Both the position numbers and the translations under genes were made by a program. The notes under the pieces were generated by a model that was not told where the DNA came from, did not search any database, and worked only from the letters and a program-made list of their open reading frames with translations. From the NCBI GenBank assembly GCA_902729315.2, contig LR746270.1, forward strand, positions 7,201,221 through 7,265,220: a DNA stretch of 64,000 nt, in the 5' to 3' direction. Origin of the DNA: Spirodela intermedia. Taxonomy: Eukaryota; Streptophyta; Magnoliopsida; Alismatales; Araceae. Of the stretch, positions 62,851 through 64,000 are shown piece by piece; the first letter of the stretch is position 1, and each line of letters opens with the position of its first letter.

Positions 62851-63677
62851 CTGTAATAATTATCTAATTTTTTACATTGAAAGAGTAAAAGAGATATTCA
62901 TAGTGAATTATTATCATGAACTAATCAGAAGAAATGAGTACTCCTTCATGACAATAATCACCAAAGACTAGAATTACGAAATATCACGCCTAGCATCACT
63001 TTAACATATAGCAATAATTACGAGCCCAAAATCAATTGATAAATTCCCAAAATAAGACAAAGATTATAAATAGAAAAATAAAAAAGGCAAATGTTGAGTA
63101 AAAGCTAATACAAAGTTACACCATATAATGGATCTCAGTACTAGATCTTAAGCACCAACATTTTTTATTTAAAAATATTTTGATTGATTTATAGTTCTTT
63201 AAACAATTATGTAGTCATACACAATCAGAGTTTGCGACATTAGTGCTCAGGATTGTACTACTATCAACTATGCATATGAAGAATCCTGCTGTTATCATCT
63301 CTAAATTCCTACTGCCATGATAGGAGCAGAAAACAGAGACAAAGAAAGATGGCAAGAGAGAAAGTCAAGGAAACAGGATCAGGGTAATATGTTAATGATC
63401 GCTTATCTCATTTAAGATTTAGTCATTTATTATTTACAGGCTTTAGATTTTTCCTGTCAACATTTAGGCCCAAGAAACATCATGTGGATTTGGTCTTTAA
63501 GGGAACTCGCCATCAGAAAAATACAAAAATATTCCCAATATTCAATTAAACTTTATTTCTGCAGTCATATTCAATAAATTATGAAAAGTCTGTCTTCTTT
63601 GTGAAAGATCTCCCCAGGATACTCACAGCATGGGGGATCTTTGGGGTGCTTGAAAAGATGCGAGAGTGTGTGTGTGT

Positions 63678-63719
<42 letters not shown>

Positions 63720-64000
63720 GAAGGGGGGGAGGGGGGGAGGGGATGGGGGATGATTGGGTTCTTTTAACGCCTAAAAAAAATCCACCTATTTGTTATTAAA
63801 ATTAACTTAACCTATCATAACGGCCCATGTAAAGGACTCAATCCGAACAGAAAAAAAAATGACAAAAAATAGGGGCTCATAGAAAATAGGTTGATTTTAC
63901 AAAGACTTAAAACCAATTGAACCCTCTCTTATAATAATAAATAATTTAATAAACATTTAATTTTCAAATATATGTTTTTCTTCTATTCCTTTTTTTACTT
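62851..64000. other. methyltransferase intron/upstream DNA, no exon recognised
   Basis: AT-rich. I searched the - strand for the N-terminal blocks of the family and found none. It contains the low-complexity tract listed separately. Confidence 0.5.
63664..63751 (+). repeat. (GT)n(GA)n tract ending in a G-quadruplex motif
   Basis: A GT run, then GA/GACA units, then G7-A-G7-A-G4-AT-G5 at 63723-63749. Four or more G-runs with 1-2-nt loops satisfy the strict intramolecular G-quadruplex pattern on the + strand, opposite to the methyltransferase sense strand. Confidence 0.9.

Overview
The window is nuclear DNA of a flowering plant. It holds intron-rich genes with canonical GT/AG junctions, abundant Ty1/copia retrotransposon debris, one piece of plastid DNA and many GA/CT microsatellites. 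I cannot fix the lineage. Introns of up to about 7.5 kb, swollen by retrotransposons, indicate a medium-to-large genome. No bacterial, viral or CRISPR-type system is present.

Layout. (1) 1-6.4 kb: accessory DNA. It contains a strong candidate for an RNA polymerase III gene (snRNA-type USE at 639, TATATA at 675, predicted G start at 704, T-run terminator at about 898), a decayed Ty3/gypsy gag with a primer-binding site, and AT-rich intergenic DNA. (2) 6.4-13.7 kb: a six-exon cyclin T-type gene on + (389 aa), the regulatory partner of CDKC in plant P-TEFb. Its intron 1 carries seven 38-bp tandem units that begin inside exon 1 and copy the 5' splice site. (3) 16.05-49.4 kb: a complete TRAPPC8/Trs85 homologue on +, which I resolved into 28 exons that join in frame to 1286 aa. 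Intron 5 carries a structurally complete but decayed copia element with identifiable LTRs, a tRNA-iMet primer site and an exact 5-bp target duplication. Introns 10 and 17 carry oppositely oriented fragments of another copia family. Intron 27 uses a GC donor. (4) 51.1-62.9 kb: the last six exons of a SPOUT1/C9orf114-type RNA methyltransferase on -, convergent with TRAPPC8; its 5' exons lie beyond the window. Its largest intron (about 7.5 kb) holds a ruined copia element interrupted by about 240 bp of plastid DNA (psbC 3' end, spacer, 3' part of trnS-UGA).

The three genes are housekeeping genes for transcription elongation, vesicle tethering/autophagy and RNA modification. They show no sign of forming a pathway together. 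The best leads for something undescribed are the Pol III-type transcription unit near the left end, the splice-donor-duplicating tandem array in the cyclin gene, G-runs just before the TRAPPC8 start codon, a candidate poison exon in the methyltransferase gene, and several perfect intronic hairpins.
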